A stretch of 64,000 nt of DNA from Prochlorococcus sp. MIT 1314 (GTDB taxonomy: Bacteria; Cyanobacteriota; Cyanobacteriia; PCC-6307; Cyanobiaceae), in the NCBI RefSeq assembly GCF_034093315.1, contig NZ_CP139300.1:186001-250000 (forward strand), read 5' to 3'. The notes beneath the pieces were generated by a model that was given only the letters and a program-made list of their open reading frames with translations, was not told where the DNA came from and made no database searches. The position numbers and the translations under genes are program-made. Positions 54,348 to 63,473 of this stretch are shown here, one piece after another. The number at the start of each line of letters is the position of its first letter. Position 1 is the first letter of the stretch.

Positions 54348-54500
54348 ATGAATATTCTTCTATCTTTCCAGCTTGGTGAAGTTGAAGTTTCAAACCTTAC
54401 AGTAGTAGTGTTAGCGTTTTTTTCAACTTTTACCTTCGTAGCAGTTGGCATTAGCTCATATAAACTATATAAATCTCTTATAAATGAAGATGATAAGTAA
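54348..54500 (+). CDS. 50-aa single-span membrane protein
   Basis: ATG frame of 50 codons ending directly at the tRNA-Pro gene (its stop is adjacent to the tRNA's 3' end on the other strand). Polar start MNILLSFQLGEVEVS, helix about 17-36 (LTVVVLAFFSTFTFVAVGI) and a basic/acidic tail SYKLYKSLINEDDK. The pattern resembles short photosynthetic membrane subunits, though none is recognised. Confidence 0.6.
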   Translation: MNILLSFQLGEVEVSNLTVVVLAFFSTFTFVAVGISSYKLYKSLINEDDK

Positions 54501-54574
54501 TCGGAACGGCGGGATTTGAACCCACGACCCCCACTACCCCAAAGTGGTGCGCTACCAAACTGCGCTACGCCCCG
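54501..54574 (-). tRNA. tRNA-Pro (anticodon TGG)
   Basis: On the minus strand a 74-nt cloverleaf: acceptor CGGGGCG pairs with CGTTCCG plus discriminator A, D-arm GCGC...GCGC, anticodon loop CTTTGGGGT with TGG at the centre, and T-loop TTCAAAT. CCA is not encoded. With wobble it reads all proline codons. Confidence 0.95.
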
Positions 54575-54602
54575 TTTTATTACTATAAAGATTAAGAAGG
54601 AT

Positions 54603-55331
54603 TTAAAAGTTATTCTTTATAGGATTGTTATCAGATCTCAATACACATTTGTTAACATCCCAATCAAAATTTTCCCAAATATAGTCTTTTAATTTGTAAT
54701 TACTTCCAGGAAAACTTTTTAACTTAACTTTTGTAGGAGAAGCAGAACAATATTGTCTAGCACCTGGGGATGCAAGATATTGTTGATGGTAGTTTTCTGC
54801 ATAAAAATATTTATCAATCAATTTTATTTCTGTTTCAATTAAACCTAGATTAAATTTATTTAGTTCTTTTTGATATTGTTCTTTACTGGCGTAAATTATT
54901 TTTTTATTATCTTCATTTTTATAATAAATTGCTGATCTATATTGAGTCCCCATATCATTACCTTGTCTGTTTTTTTGTGTAGGGTCATGGCATTCCCAAA
55001 ACATTTTTAATAAATCACTTATATCTATTTCACTTTTATCCCAGATAACTCGTACGACTTCTGAATGACCAGTTAAACCGGAACATACTTCGTAATAACT
55101 AGGGTTGCTTTTATCCCCACCAGCATATCCAACTGAAGTTGTAACAACTCCTGGAAGTTTCCAAAAACATTTTTCCGCTCCCCAGAAACAACCACACCCA
55201 AAAATTATTTCATCTTCATTAGGATTAGGTTCTAATTTAATATCTGTTTTTAATATTCTATGAACTGAATTAATTTCATTATCTAAAGTTTTAGCTTCAT
55301 TATTCATAATGTTTTTTAGAAATTCAAACAT
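54603..55331 (-). CDS. msrA: peptide-methionine (S)-S-oxide reductase
   Basis: Repairs oxidised methionine, using thioredoxin. 242 aa, with an N-terminal extension of about 40 residues before the catalytic FGCGCFWGAEKCFW (nucleophile Cys in GCFWG; note the extra Cys just before). The following GYAGG, YEVCSGLTGHSEVV, DPTQKNRQGNDMGTQYRSAIYY and YHQQYL motifs are standard. Recycling cysteines may be in the C-terminal region (YCSASP, KCVLRS). It is 37 bp downstream of the ABC exporter. Confidence 0.95.
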   Translation of the reverse strand: MFEFLKNIMNNEAKTLDNEINSVHRILKTDIKLEPNPNEDEIIFGCGCFWGAEKCFWKLPGVVTTSVGYAGGDKSNPSYYEVCSGLTGHSEVVRVIWDKSEIDISDLLKMFWECHDPTQKNRQGNDMGTQYRSAIYYKNEDNKKIIYASKEQYQKELNKFNLGLIETEIKLIDKYFYAENYHQQYLASPGARQYCSASPTKVKLKSFPGSNYKLKDYIWENFDWDVNKCVLRSDNNPIKNNF

Positions 55332-55368
55332 ATCTTAAATTTTTATATCATAGTCTGAAAAATTGCTT

Positions 55369-57114
55369 TTAACTGTTAACAATTTTAGTTGCTAATTCTC
55401 TTTCCCAAAGTTGTTTATATAACCCCTTCTCTTTTACTAGGTCTTGATGATTGCCTTCTTGTACTATTTCACCTTTATCCATTACTAAAACCCTGTCACA
55501 AGTTGCAGCCACTGATAGTTGGTGGCTTATCATTAAGATTGTTTTTTTACTTCTTTCTCGCATCTCATCTATTATTATTGCTGCTGTTTTATTATCAACG
55601 CTTGCTAATGCATCATCAAGTACGACAATGGGAGAATTTACTAATAATGCTCGTCCAAGTGCAGTTCTTTGTCTCTGTCCTCCACTTAGTGTAATGCCTC
55701 TTTCACCCACAATTGTTTTGAACTTTTGAGGAAAATTATTTATATCATCTATCAATCCTGCCTTTTTAGCACTTGTTTTGACTAATTCCTTTTTAGCTTT
55801 CGGGTCTCCAAAACGAAGGTTTTCGGTGATCGTGGAAGTAAATAAGAATGCTTCTTGTGGGACGATTGAAATATTTTTTCTAAGATCTCTTAATTTTATA
55901 TTTTTTACATCAATATCATCTAAAAATAATTGACCGTCTGGAATTTCAATGGTTCTTCCAAGAGATTTTGCTAATGTTGTTTTACCACAACCTACAGGCC
56001 CAACTATTGCAATAAGTTCTCCAGGATAAATTGTAAAATTGAGACGATTTAATGAATTAAATTTTGATCCAGGGTACTTTATCGTTAAATCTTTTGCTTG
56101 TAATAATCCTTTTATCTTACTCTTTAAAGATTTAGTGTTTAATCCATCTACAATATGTGGATTGCTCTGAAATATTTCTTCTACACGATCTAAACTTACC
56201 TGACCGAGTTGAAAAGTATTCAATGTAAAACCTAGTAGAGCGGTCGGGAAAACAAGCCGTTCAACATAAAGAATTAAAGCTACTAAACCACCTATTGAAA
56301 TGTATCCACTCTCTAGTTGATAAGTACCTAAGCCTAATAATATTAATAAAGAAATTGAGGAAATTCCTTGAAGCAATGGAAATAGAGTACTTGCTGTTCT
56401 TGCAAGTTTTATTGCCGCATTTCGATAAGAATTATTATGTATATTAAATTCTTTCTTTTCTGCATTTTCTTGCGCATAAATTTTTATAGCGCTTATGCCA
56501 GAAAGATCTTCTTGTATTAGATCACTAAGTTTGGATAGGGATTCTTGTTGAGCTTTTCTTTGACTTACCATTCTACCGCCAAATAAACTAACAATCCCTA
56601 GTATTAATGGGAATATCATTAAAGCGGATATTGTTAGTGTTTTGTTAATCGAAAACATCGATGGAATAGTGAATGAATAAGCTAAAACAATGTTACATAG
56701 ACTTAAAACAGTGAAACCTAAAAGTCTTCTTATGTTTTCAACATCACTTGTGGCCCTACTGATAATGTCTCCACTTCCTTTTTTTTGTATCCATTCTGGG
56801 TCTTGGATAAGTAAATGATCGAAAAGTTTCTGACGAAGATTTACTTCAACTTTTCTGCCTATCCCGAAGACAATCTGTCTCGAAGCCAATCTTATTAAAC
56901 CCATACATGTAGCTAAAAAGATTAACCATAAAGATTTAGAAATTATAAAGTCTGAAGAAAAACCAGTTTGTAATTGGTCTATTATATTTTTTACTTCTAA
57001 TGGTATTACAACACTTAATATGTTAACCACCAAGAGTGCTAATGCTCCATATAGAAATTCTTTTTTGTATGGTCTTAGGTATTTCGATATTACTTTTAAC
57101 TTTAGATTTTTCAT
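55369..57114 (-). CDS. ABC exporter, fused membrane and ATPase domains
   Basis: 581 aa half-transporter of the MsbA/multidrug type. Residues 1-310 contain six membrane helices; the ATPase domain follows with Walker A GPVGCGKTT (about 370-378), Q-loop VPQEAFLF, signature LSGGQRQR and H-loop SHQLS. Walker B reads IVVLDDALASVD: the catalytic Glu after the Walker Asp is an Asp, as in one half of heterodimeric exporters (MdlA type). Substrate unknown. Lipids or peptides are possible. 62 bp upstream is the divergent DUF3288 gene. Confidence 0.93.
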   Translation of the reverse strand: MKNLKLKVISKYLRPYKKEFLYGALALLVVNILSVVIPLEVKNIIDQLQTGFSSDFIISKSLWLIFLATCMGLIRLASRQIVFGIGRKVEVNLRQKLFDHLLIQDPEWIQKKGSGDIISRATSDVENIRRLLGFTVLSLCNIVLAYSFTIPSMFSINKTLTISALMIFPLILGIVSLFGGRMVSQRKAQQESLSKLSDLIQEDLSGISAIKIYAQENAEKKEFNIHNNSYRNAAIKLARTASTLFPLLQGISSISLLILLGLGTYQLESGYISIGGLVALILYVERLVFPTALLGFTLNTFQLGQVSLDRVEEIFQSNPHIVDGLNTKSLKSKIKGLLQAKDLTIKYPGSKFNSLNRLNFTIYPGELIAIVGPVGCGKTTLAKSLGRTIEIPDGQLFLDDIDVKNIKLRDLRKNISIVPQEAFLFTSTITENLRFGDPKAKKELVKTSAKKAGLIDDINNFPQKFKTIVGERGITLSGGQRQRTALGRALLVNSPIVVLDDALASVDNKTAAIIIDEMRERSKKTILMISHQLSVAATCDRVLVMDKGEIVQEGNHQDLVKEKGLYKQLWERELATKIVNS

Positions 57115-57194
57115 TTAATTTTACCGATATGATTAAGATAATGTTTCATTTTTAAATATGTGAGCTAATTTTATAAATGATTCAGTATTTTTTT

Positions 57195-57491
57195 ATGAGT
57201 AACGAACAAACTCATCCATTACATGCAACAGATAAGAATATTATAGATTCTCTTATTATCAAAGAAAAACCAGAAGAGATTGACTTTATTAATTTAGCAA
57301 GATTAATAAATCGTTATACTAATTTTCCCGGTGAAATTGAAATTAAAAATGATATTGAAAAAATTTTAAAATTTTGGAAAACCACTAAAAATGATCTTTT
57401 TACAAAAACAAAAAATATTTGGTCAAAAAGCTTCAGGCCTTCTAATACAAATAAAGATTTAGTTGGTTCAGGTTTTGATACGTCAAATTGA
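57195..57491 (+). CDS. DUF3288-type cyanobacterial protein
   Basis: 98 aa from the ATG at 57195 (MSNEQTHPLHATD); a start at 57177 is possible. QTHPLHATDKNIIDSLI, FINLARLINRYTNFPGEIEIKNDIEKILKFWKTTKNDLFTKTKNIW are the conserved blocks of the family, which is helical, soluble and of unknown function. The last 15 residues are lineage-specific. 32 bp before trpD, same strand. Confidence 0.8.
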   Translation: MSNEQTHPLHATDKNIIDSLIIKEKPEEIDFINLARLINRYTNFPGEIEIKNDIEKILKFWKTTKNDLFTKTKNIWSKSFRPSNTNKDLVGSGFDTSN

Positions 57492-57523
57492 ATTACCTTC
57501 ATATTTTTTTAATAAATAAATAA

Positions 57524-58561
57524 ATGTCTTCAAATCTTTCGAATATTGAAATTTTAAATACTTTGTTAAAGAGGGAAAACCTCGATGATTTTACTTCTAG
57601 ATCATTAATGCAAAGATGGCTTAATGATGAAATATCTGAGGTTAAAACCGGAGCATTTTTGGCCGCTTTAAGAGCTAAGGGCTGCACAGGAGTTGAATTA
57701 TCTTCTATGGCTGAAGAACTCTTAAATGTTTGCGAATTGCCAGTAGCGAGACCAAATTTGTATATGGTAGATACTTGTGGAACTGGAGGTGATGGGGCTA
57801 ATACATTTAATATTTCTACTGCAGTGGCATTTGTATCTGCATCTTGTGGTGTGAAAATTGCTAAACACGGAAATAAAAGTGCTAGTGGAAAAGTTGGCTC
57901 TGCAGATGTTTTGTTGAATCTTGGTTTAAATTTAAATTGTTCATTAGAAAAAGTAATCTCTGCTGTTAATGAAGTTGGGATAACTTTTTTGTTTGCCCCT
58001 CTTTGGCATAAATCTTTAATAAAACTTGCTCCATTAAGAAAGGACCTTGGAATAAGAACTGTATTTAATCAACTTGGACCATTAGTAAATCCTTTAAGAC
58101 CTGATGCGCAAGTATTGGGGGTAGCCTCCGAAGATCTTTTAGAACCTATGGGAAGTGCACTATTGAAAATGGGCATGAATAGAGTAATAGTGGTTCATGG
58201 AGCTGGTGGGCTTGATGAAGCCTCACTTCAGGGAGATAATAAATTAGTATTCGTTGAAAATGGTAAATTACGATTTTCTAAAATAAATATTTCAGATTTC
58301 AATCTTGAAAATACTTTAAACGATAAGCTTAAAGTTTCTAATAGAGAATCTAATGAGGAAATATTAAAGTCTGTTTTAGATGGTTCTGGACAAAAATCAC
58401 ATAAAGAAGTTGTAGCCTTAAATACTGCATTAGTTCTCTGGGTATCAGGACTTGAGGATGATTTACATAAAGGCTTTAATAAAGCTTTGTATTCAATAAA
58501 TCAAGGAAATCCTTGGAAAAAATTTTTATTATTAAAAACTTTTTTATCCACAGATGAATAA
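57524..58561 (+). CDS. trpD: anthranilate phosphoribosyltransferase
   Basis: Second step of tryptophan synthesis. 345 aa. The PRPP-binding [18 protein letters not shown] (about residues 83-100), [17 protein letters not shown] and [19 protein letters not shown] are intact. The N-terminal helical domain is of normal length. 8-11 bp before carA. Confidence 0.97.
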   Translation: MSSNLSNIEILNTLLKRENLDDFTSRSLMQRWLNDEISEVKTGAFLAALRAKGCTGVELSSMAEELLNVCELPVARPNLYMVDTCGTGGDGANTFNISTAVAFVSASCGVKIAKHGNKSASGKVGSADVLLNLGLNLNCSLEKVISAVNEVGITFLFAPLWHKSLIKLAPLRKDLGIRTVFNQLGPLVNPLRPDAQVLGVASEDLLEPMGSALLKMGMNRVIVVHGAGGLDEASLQGDNKLVFVENGKLRFSKINISDFNLENTLNDKLKVSNRESNEEILKSVLDGSGQKSHKEVVALNTALVLWVSGLEDDLHKGFNKALYSINQGNPWKKFLLLKTFLSTDE

Positions 58562-58572
58562 ATTTCAAATTG

Positions 58573-59712
58573 ATGATTAATCCCTATAAAAAAAATGCCA
58601 AATTAGTTTTAAGTAATGGAATTATATTCCCAGGATTTTCTTTTGGAGCTGAGGGTACTGCAGTTGGCGAAATAGTTTTTAATACTGGAATGACTGGATA
58701 CCAGGAAGTTATTACTGATCCAAGCTACTATGGCCAAATATTAACATTCACTTATCCAGAAATCGGAAATACTGGTATTAATCTTGAAGATTCAGAATCC
58801 AGTAATAGTGTTAAAGGAATAATTGTTAGGAATTATTCATCAAATAATAGTAATTGGAGATCTTTAAAGACGTTTGATCAATGGTTGGTTGAGAAAAATA
58901 TTATCGGTCTTTATGGTATTGATACAAGGGCTCTTGTTAAGATATTAAGATCTAATGGTTCGATGAATGGAGTTCTTACCTCCGAAGATAAAACTGTAAA
59001 AAGTTGCTTAAAAATAATCGATGATACGCCTAATATGGAGGGTTTGAATTTATCAAAATTAGTTTCAACAAGGCAACCTTATTTATGGCGAGATCCTACA
59101 GAAACAAATTTTGATGTTAGACAAAGATATTATGAAAAGACTAATAAATTAAAAATAGTAGCAATCGACTTTGGAATAAAAAAATCAATTTTAAATAGAT
59201 TAGTTGCCCATGGTTGTGAAATTTTAGTTTTACCTTCCCACTCTTCTTTAAAAGATGTTCTATCTAATAATCCTGATGGTATATTCTTTTCTAATGGGCC
59301 AGGTGATCCTTCTTCAGTCTCTGAAGGTATAGATTTAGCAAGATCACTTATCGAATATGGTCAAATACCTATGTTCGGAATTTGCCTTGGTCATCAAATC
59401 TTTGGATTAGCCTTAGGAGGTTCTACTTATAAGCTCCCTTTTGGACATCGTGGTTTAAATCATCCTTGCGGAATGGATAATAAAATTGAGATAACTAGTC
59501 AGAATCATGGTTTTGCTATTGACCCTAATTCTCTCTCAAAGGACATTGTTAAAATAACTCATTACAACCTTAACGATAATACGGTTGCTGGATTGGAAGT
59601 TAATAATAAGCCAATATTTAGCGTTCAATATCATCCAGAAGCAGGACCAGGCCCACATGATTCAGATTATTTATTTAAAAAATTTGTTTCTCTAATGTTA
59701 GAAAGATGTTGA
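58573..59712 (+). CDS. carA: carbamoyl-phosphate synthase small (glutaminase) subunit
   Basis: Supplies ammonia for carbamoyl phosphate (arginine and pyrimidine synthesis). 379 aa from the ATG at 58573; a TTG codon just before it is in frame. N-terminal GMTGYQEVITDPSYYGQILTFTYP, then the triad-type amidotransferase domain with GICLGHQIFGLALGG (nucleophile Cys, about 265), NPDGIFFSNGPGDP and SVQYHPEAGPGP. CarB is not in the window. Confidence 0.97.
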   Translation: MINPYKKNAKLVLSNGIIFPGFSFGAEGTAVGEIVFNTGMTGYQEVITDPSYYGQILTFTYPEIGNTGINLEDSESSNSVKGIIVRNYSSNNSNWRSLKTFDQWLVEKNIIGLYGIDTRALVKILRSNGSMNGVLTSEDKTVKSCLKIIDDTPNMEGLNLSKLVSTRQPYLWRDPTETNFDVRQRYYEKTNKLKIVAIDFGIKKSILNRLVAHGCEILVLPSHSSLKDVLSNNPDGIFFSNGPGDPSSVSEGIDLARSLIEYGQIPMFGICLGHQIFGLALGGSTYKLPFGHRGLNHPCGMDNKIEITSQNHGFAIDPNSLSKDIVKITHYNLNDNTVAGLEVNNKPIFSVQYHPEAGPGPHDSDYLFKKFVSLMLERC

Positions 59713-59776
59713 CATATTGTTTTCTTTTGATTTGATAATTACATTTGATACTTTAATTTTTTGGAGGGATTAGATC

Positions 59777-60139
59777 ATAGAAGATTTTCAAAAGTTAACG
59801 GTTTCTTTAAGAGGAAGCCTCGATGTAAAAACAAATATTATTGTTTTTACTTTTAAAGGTCAACTTGATGCCTTCTCAGAAAAACAATTTAAGTCTTACG
59901 TAACTAATAATTTACAAAATGAGCTCCCATTCGTAATTGATCTTACAAAAATTGATTTTTTAGATTCTTCTGGTCTTGGAGCTCTTGTTCAGACTGCTAA
60001 AGAATGTAAAAAGTTGAAGCTTGGTTTCTCAGTTGTTGGTAATTCGAGAGTTGCTCAAACAATTAAACTTGTCCGTTTAGGGGATTTTCTTAATTTAAAG
60101 TCTAGTCTTGAAGATGCTTTAAAGTATTTAAAAAATTGA
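59777..60139 (+). CDS. STAS-domain (anti-sigma factor antagonist-like) protein with apparent ATA start
   Basis: 120 aa. FTFKGQLDAFSEKQFKSYV, FVIDLTKIDFLDSSGLGALVQTAKECKK and FSVVGNSRVAQTIKLVRLGDFLNL define a single STAS domain; DSSGLG carries the serine that is phosphorylated in SpoIIAA-type proteins (Ser in SSG). The frame is closed by TAG at 59771 and contains no ATG, GTG or TTG upstream of the conserved core. The strong GGAGGG at 59763-59768 lies 8 nt before ATA (59777) and 5 nt before ATC. The stop overlaps the next gene's TTG start. Confidence 0.85.
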   Translation: MEDFQKLTVSLRGSLDVKTNIIVFTFKGQLDAFSEKQFKSYVTNNLQNELPFVIDLTKIDFLDSSGLGALVQTAKECKKLKLGFSVVGNSRVAQTIKLVRLGDFLNLKSSLEDALKYLKN

Positions 60140-60525
60140 ATAATTGGATTCAAAACTTGGTTCCATATGGCTCTCCTGAACAAATTGGTGTTATTCAACT
60201 TGCTTGGCTTGGTGATTCAGTATGGGAACTTCATCAAAGACTAAGACATGTTCATTTTCCTTTGAAATCAAAAGAACTTCACTTATCAGTTGTAAACGAA
60301 GTAAAGGCTAAATCTCAATCAAAATCTTTAAGTCAAATTGAACATTTATTAAATGAAAATGAAATAGATTTAATTAGACGTGCTAGAAATAAAACGAAGA
60401 GAAACCCAAAGACTTCTGACCCTACAATATATTCAAGAGCAACAGGTTTCGAAGCCCTGATAGGATGGCTTTTCCTGAAAGATCCTCAAAGATTATCAAC
60501 ACTTTTTGAATATCTTGAAATTTAA
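60136..60525 (+). CDS. mrnC: mini-ribonuclease III (MrnC)
   Basis: RNase III catalytic domain without a double-strand RNA-binding domain, 129 aa; in Bacillus it matures 23S rRNA. PEQIGVIQLAWLGDSVWELHQRLR (with the catalytic acidic residues), RARNKTKRNPKTSDPTIYSRATGFEALIGWLFL are characteristic. TTG start, overlapping the STAS stop (TTGA), so translationally coupled. The rRNA methyltransferase is 13 bp downstream. Confidence 0.92.
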   Translation: MNNWIQNLVPYGSPEQIGVIQLAWLGDSVWELHQRLRHVHFPLKSKELHLSVVNEVKAKSQSKSLSQIEHLLNENEIDLIRRARNKTKRNPKTSDPTIYSRATGFEALIGWLFLKDPQRLSTLFEYLEI

Positions 60526-60538
60526 ATGAATCAAATCT

Positions 60539-61546
60539 ATGAAAAACTCCTCTAAAAATAATTTTTCTGGAAAAAATGGTAAACAATACAAAAAGAATTC
60601 TAATTCTAATTTTTACTCTAAAAATATTAAATCCTCAAAAAATAGTATATTTTTGAGCCAATCTGAAAAAAATAAGGGCGTTAACAATGTAAATGAAAGT
60701 AATAAAAAGAAAAGCAACTTTTCATCTTCAAGAAGGAGAAAGCCAATAAATAAATCTAAATTAGAAATTTCGAATAATGCTGCACCTATTTACAAAGAGC
60801 TTGCAAATAAAAAAAATTTCGATGATTGGATATGGGGAAAACATTCCGTTTTTGAGTGTCTTACCAGTGATAGAGCTATTAATAGAATATGGTGTACATC
60901 AGAAATCTTTTCTTCAGAGAAATTCTATATTTTACTCAAGGACCTCAAATCAAAAGGAGTCCTCATTGAAGAAGTTTCTTGGAATAGGCTTTCGCAATTG
61001 ACATTTGGTGCTACACATCAAGGTGTTGCGTTGCAGTTGGCCTACTCAAAAACAATATCCCTAGAAAAATTAATCGAACTTTCTAAAAAAAACTCTTCAA
61101 ATCCAATTATTCTGGCCTTAGACGGAATAACTGATCCACATAATGTTGGTGCAATTATAAGATCAGCAGAAGCATTTGGTTGCAAGGGTATCCTTATCCC
61201 TCAAAGAAGATCTGCTGGTTTAACGGGAACTGTTGCCAAGGTGGCTGCAGGAGCCTTGGAGCATTTGCCAGTAAGTAGAGTTGTTAATCTAAATAGGTCA
61301 TTAGAGGAGCTAAAGAAAAATGGTTTTGTTGTTATTGGATTATCTGGAGATGGTCAATTATCGATCTCAAAGTTTCATGAAAAAACTCCATTGGTTGTTA
61401 TAGTTGGGGCTGAAGATAAAGGTATTTCTTTACTTACTCAAAAAAAATGTGATTTTCTTTTAAACATTCCTCTTAAAGGTAAAACATCAAGTTTAAATGC
61501 ATCTGTTGCAGCAGCGATATCACTATTTCAATTGACAAGTAATTAA
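60539..61546 (+). CDS. rlmB: 23S rRNA (guanosine-2'-O-)-methyltransferase RlmB/TrmH family
   Basis: 335 aa. The C-terminal 240 residues are a SPOUT methyltransferase: DWIWGKHSVFECL, LDGITDPHNVGAIIRSAEAFGCKGILIP, VVIVGAEDKGIS and NIPLKGKTSSLNASVAAAIS, with the knot motifs complete. The first 90 residues are a low-complexity Asn/Lys/Ser extension (KNSSKNNFSGKNGKQYKKN and similar), probably disordered and RNA-binding. Next to mini-RNase III, which fits a ribosome maturation group. Confidence 0.93.
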   Translation: MKNSSKNNFSGKNGKQYKKNSNSNFYSKNIKSSKNSIFLSQSEKNKGVNNVNESNKKKSNFSSSRRRKPINKSKLEISNNAAPIYKELANKKNFDDWIWGKHSVFECLTSDRAINRIWCTSEIFSSEKFYILLKDLKSKGVLIEEVSWNRLSQLTFGATHQGVALQLAYSKTISLEKLIELSKKNSSNPIILALDGITDPHNVGAIIRSAEAFGCKGILIPQRRSAGLTGTVAKVAAGALEHLPVSRVVNLNRSLEELKKNGFVVIGLSGDGQLSISKFHEKTPLVVIVGAEDKGISLLTQKKCDFLLNIPLKGKTSSLNASVAAAISLFQLTSN

Positions 61547-61693
61547 GATTAATTTTCAAAAGTCAAATTTTTTTGTCGTCTAGAATATTGTTGTTTCAAT
61601 ACATTTATATAATTAATATAAATTTATTGAATTTTTACTACAAAATTGTATAGAATTTAACAAGAATTGATGGTCTTACAAGGCCAATAAAAT

Positions 61694-61912
61694 TTGATTA
61701 GAAAACTAGGAAACAAACTTGGATTAGCCTGGTGGGCGAAGATTGAAACAGATCAACCCACTACCACCTATTGGTATGGTCCATTTATTACAAAGCGAAG
61801 CTTAAAAGAAAATATGTCCTCATTTATAGAAGATCTTTCTGATGAAGGTTCCACAAATATTAAACATAGTCTACTTCGCTGTAAAAAAGAAGAACCATTA
61901 ACTGTTATTTAA
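61694..61912 (+). CDS. DUF1816-type protein, 72 aa
   Basis: TTG start. WWAKIETDQPTTTYWYGPFITKRSLKENMSSFIEDLSDEGSTNI is the core of the DUF1816 family; it resembles the C-terminal domain of phycobilisome linkers (CpcD fold), although this organism's relatives lack phycobilisomes. Soluble; function unknown. 28 bp before gatA on the same strand. Confidence 0.82.
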   Translation: MIRKLGNKLGLAWWAKIETDQPTTTYWYGPFITKRSLKENMSSFIEDLSDEGSTNIKHSLLRCKKEEPLTVI

Positions 61913-61940
61913 TCTTTAATTTTAAGAAGTAACTTGATAA

Positions 61941-63389
61941 ATGAATTTTAATTCTTTAAGAAAGAAAATTATTACTAAAAATACTTCTGTAAAAGAATTA
62001 GTAACTGATTTCTTTTATAAAATTGATTCTAAAGATATTGAAATTAACTCATACATTTGCACGACAAAAGATAATGCCATATCACAAGCTGAAAATATAG
62101 ATAAATTAATACAAGATGAAAAAATACTACCTCCTCTTGCTGGAATGCCAATAGCAGTTAAGGATAACATTTGTACAAAGGGAGTCGTAACTACTTGTGC
62201 AAGTAAAATGCTCAAAAGCTTTGTTGCCCCTTACGAATCGACCGCCTCAAATAAATTATGGACTTCGGGTGGAATTTGTTTAGGTAAAACAAATTTAGAT
62301 GAATTTGCAATGGGTAGTTCTACAGAAACTTCTGTATTTGGTGTTACTTCAAATCCTTGGGATATTAATAGAGTTCCAGGAGGTAGTTCAGGAGGTAGTG
62401 CTGCTTCAGTTGCTGCGGGATTATGTGCCGCTGCGATAGGTTCTGATACTGGAGGTTCAATAAGACAACCAGCTTCTTTTTGTGGAGTTGTGGGACTTAA
62501 GCCTACCTATGGAAGAGTAAGTAGATGGGGATTAGTAGCATTTGCTAGCTCTCTTGATCAAATTGGCCCCATTACAAATACTGTTTCAGATGCTGCCGAA
62601 ATCCTTTATTCAATATCTGGCAAAGACCCCTTAGATTCAACATGTCTTGATATCCCAGTACCAAATTATTTGAGTGATTTAAATAAATCTATAAAGAATT
62701 TGAGAATTGGAATTATTAAAGAATGCTTTGAACATCCAGGTCTTAATCCAGAAGTTAAAGAATCTGTTCTTTCTGGTGTTGAGAGATTCAAAACCTTAGG
62801 AGCAGAAATTATTGAAGTTGAATGTCCTAGGTTTAACGATGGAATAGCCACATATTATGTGATTGCACCATCTGAGGCCTCTGCAAATTTAGCTAGATAC
62901 GATGGTGTTAAATATGGTTACAGATCGAGTGAAGGAGCTAATCTTTTAGATATGACTTCTAAAAGTAGAGCTGAAGGATTTGGAGATGAAGTGCAAAGAA
63001 GAATTTTGATAGGAACTTATGCTTTATCAGCTGGATACAGTGATGCCTATTACAAGAAAGCACAAAAAGTTAGAACACTAATAAGAAAGGATTTTGATAA
63101 TGCTTTTAAGAAAGTAGATATTTTATTAACACCTACTTGTCCAACTACTGCTTTTTTGAAGGGTGATTTTACAAATGATCCACTTTCTATGTATTTATCT
63201 GATCTGTTAACAGTTCCCGCTAATTTAGCAGGACTACCAGCTATAAGTATTCCTTGTGGTTTTGATTCAAAAGGATTACCAATAGGACTTCAACTAATAG
63301 GTAATGTATTGGAAGAAAAAAGAATACTGAATGCAGCAAATATTTTCGAGATTGATGCTCAGGTAATTAAGAATAGACCTTTATTCTAA
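61941..63389 (+). CDS. gatA: glutamyl-tRNA(Gln) amidotransferase subunit A
   Basis: Amidase subunit that converts Glu-tRNA(Gln) to Gln-tRNA(Gln); the organism must lack a glutaminyl-tRNA synthetase or use both routes. 482 aa. The Ser-cisSer-Lys triad is visible in IAVKDNI (about residue 73), [14 protein letters not shown] (about 148-161) and [14 protein letters not shown]. Ends with the usual [11 protein letters not shown] block. GatB and GatC are not in the window. Confidence 0.97.
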   Translation: MNFNSLRKKIITKNTSVKELVTDFFYKIDSKDIEINSYICTTKDNAISQAENIDKLIQDEKILPPLAGMPIAVKDNICTKGVVTTCASKMLKSFVAPYESTASNKLWTSGGICLGKTNLDEFAMGSSTETSVFGVTSNPWDINRVPGGSSGGSAASVAAGLCAAAIGSDTGGSIRQPASFCGVVGLKPTYGRVSRWGLVAFASSLDQIGPITNTVSDAAEILYSISGKDPLDSTCLDIPVPNYLSDLNKSIKNLRIGIIKECFEHPGLNPEVKESVLSGVERFKTLGAEIIEVECPRFNDGIATYYVIAPSEASANLARYDGVKYGYRSSEGANLLDMTSKSRAEGFGDEVQRRILIGTYALSAGYSDAYYKKAQKVRTLIRKDFDNAFKKVDILLTPTCPTTAFLKGDFTNDPLSMYLSDLLTVPANLAGLPAISIPCGFDSKGLPIGLQLIGNVLEEKRILNAANIFEIDAQVIKNRPLF

Positions 63390-63473
63390 AACTTTATTAA
63401 AAATTAATTTGTAATCAAAAAGTATAGACCTTTTAGAATTTTTCTCTATCTTATATATATAAATTGATTGAGT

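Noticed and set aside
55389..55729. Leu-rich plus-strand open frames opposite the ABC exporter
   Set aside because: They are antisense to a conserved ATPase domain; composition follows the reverse of the coding strand.
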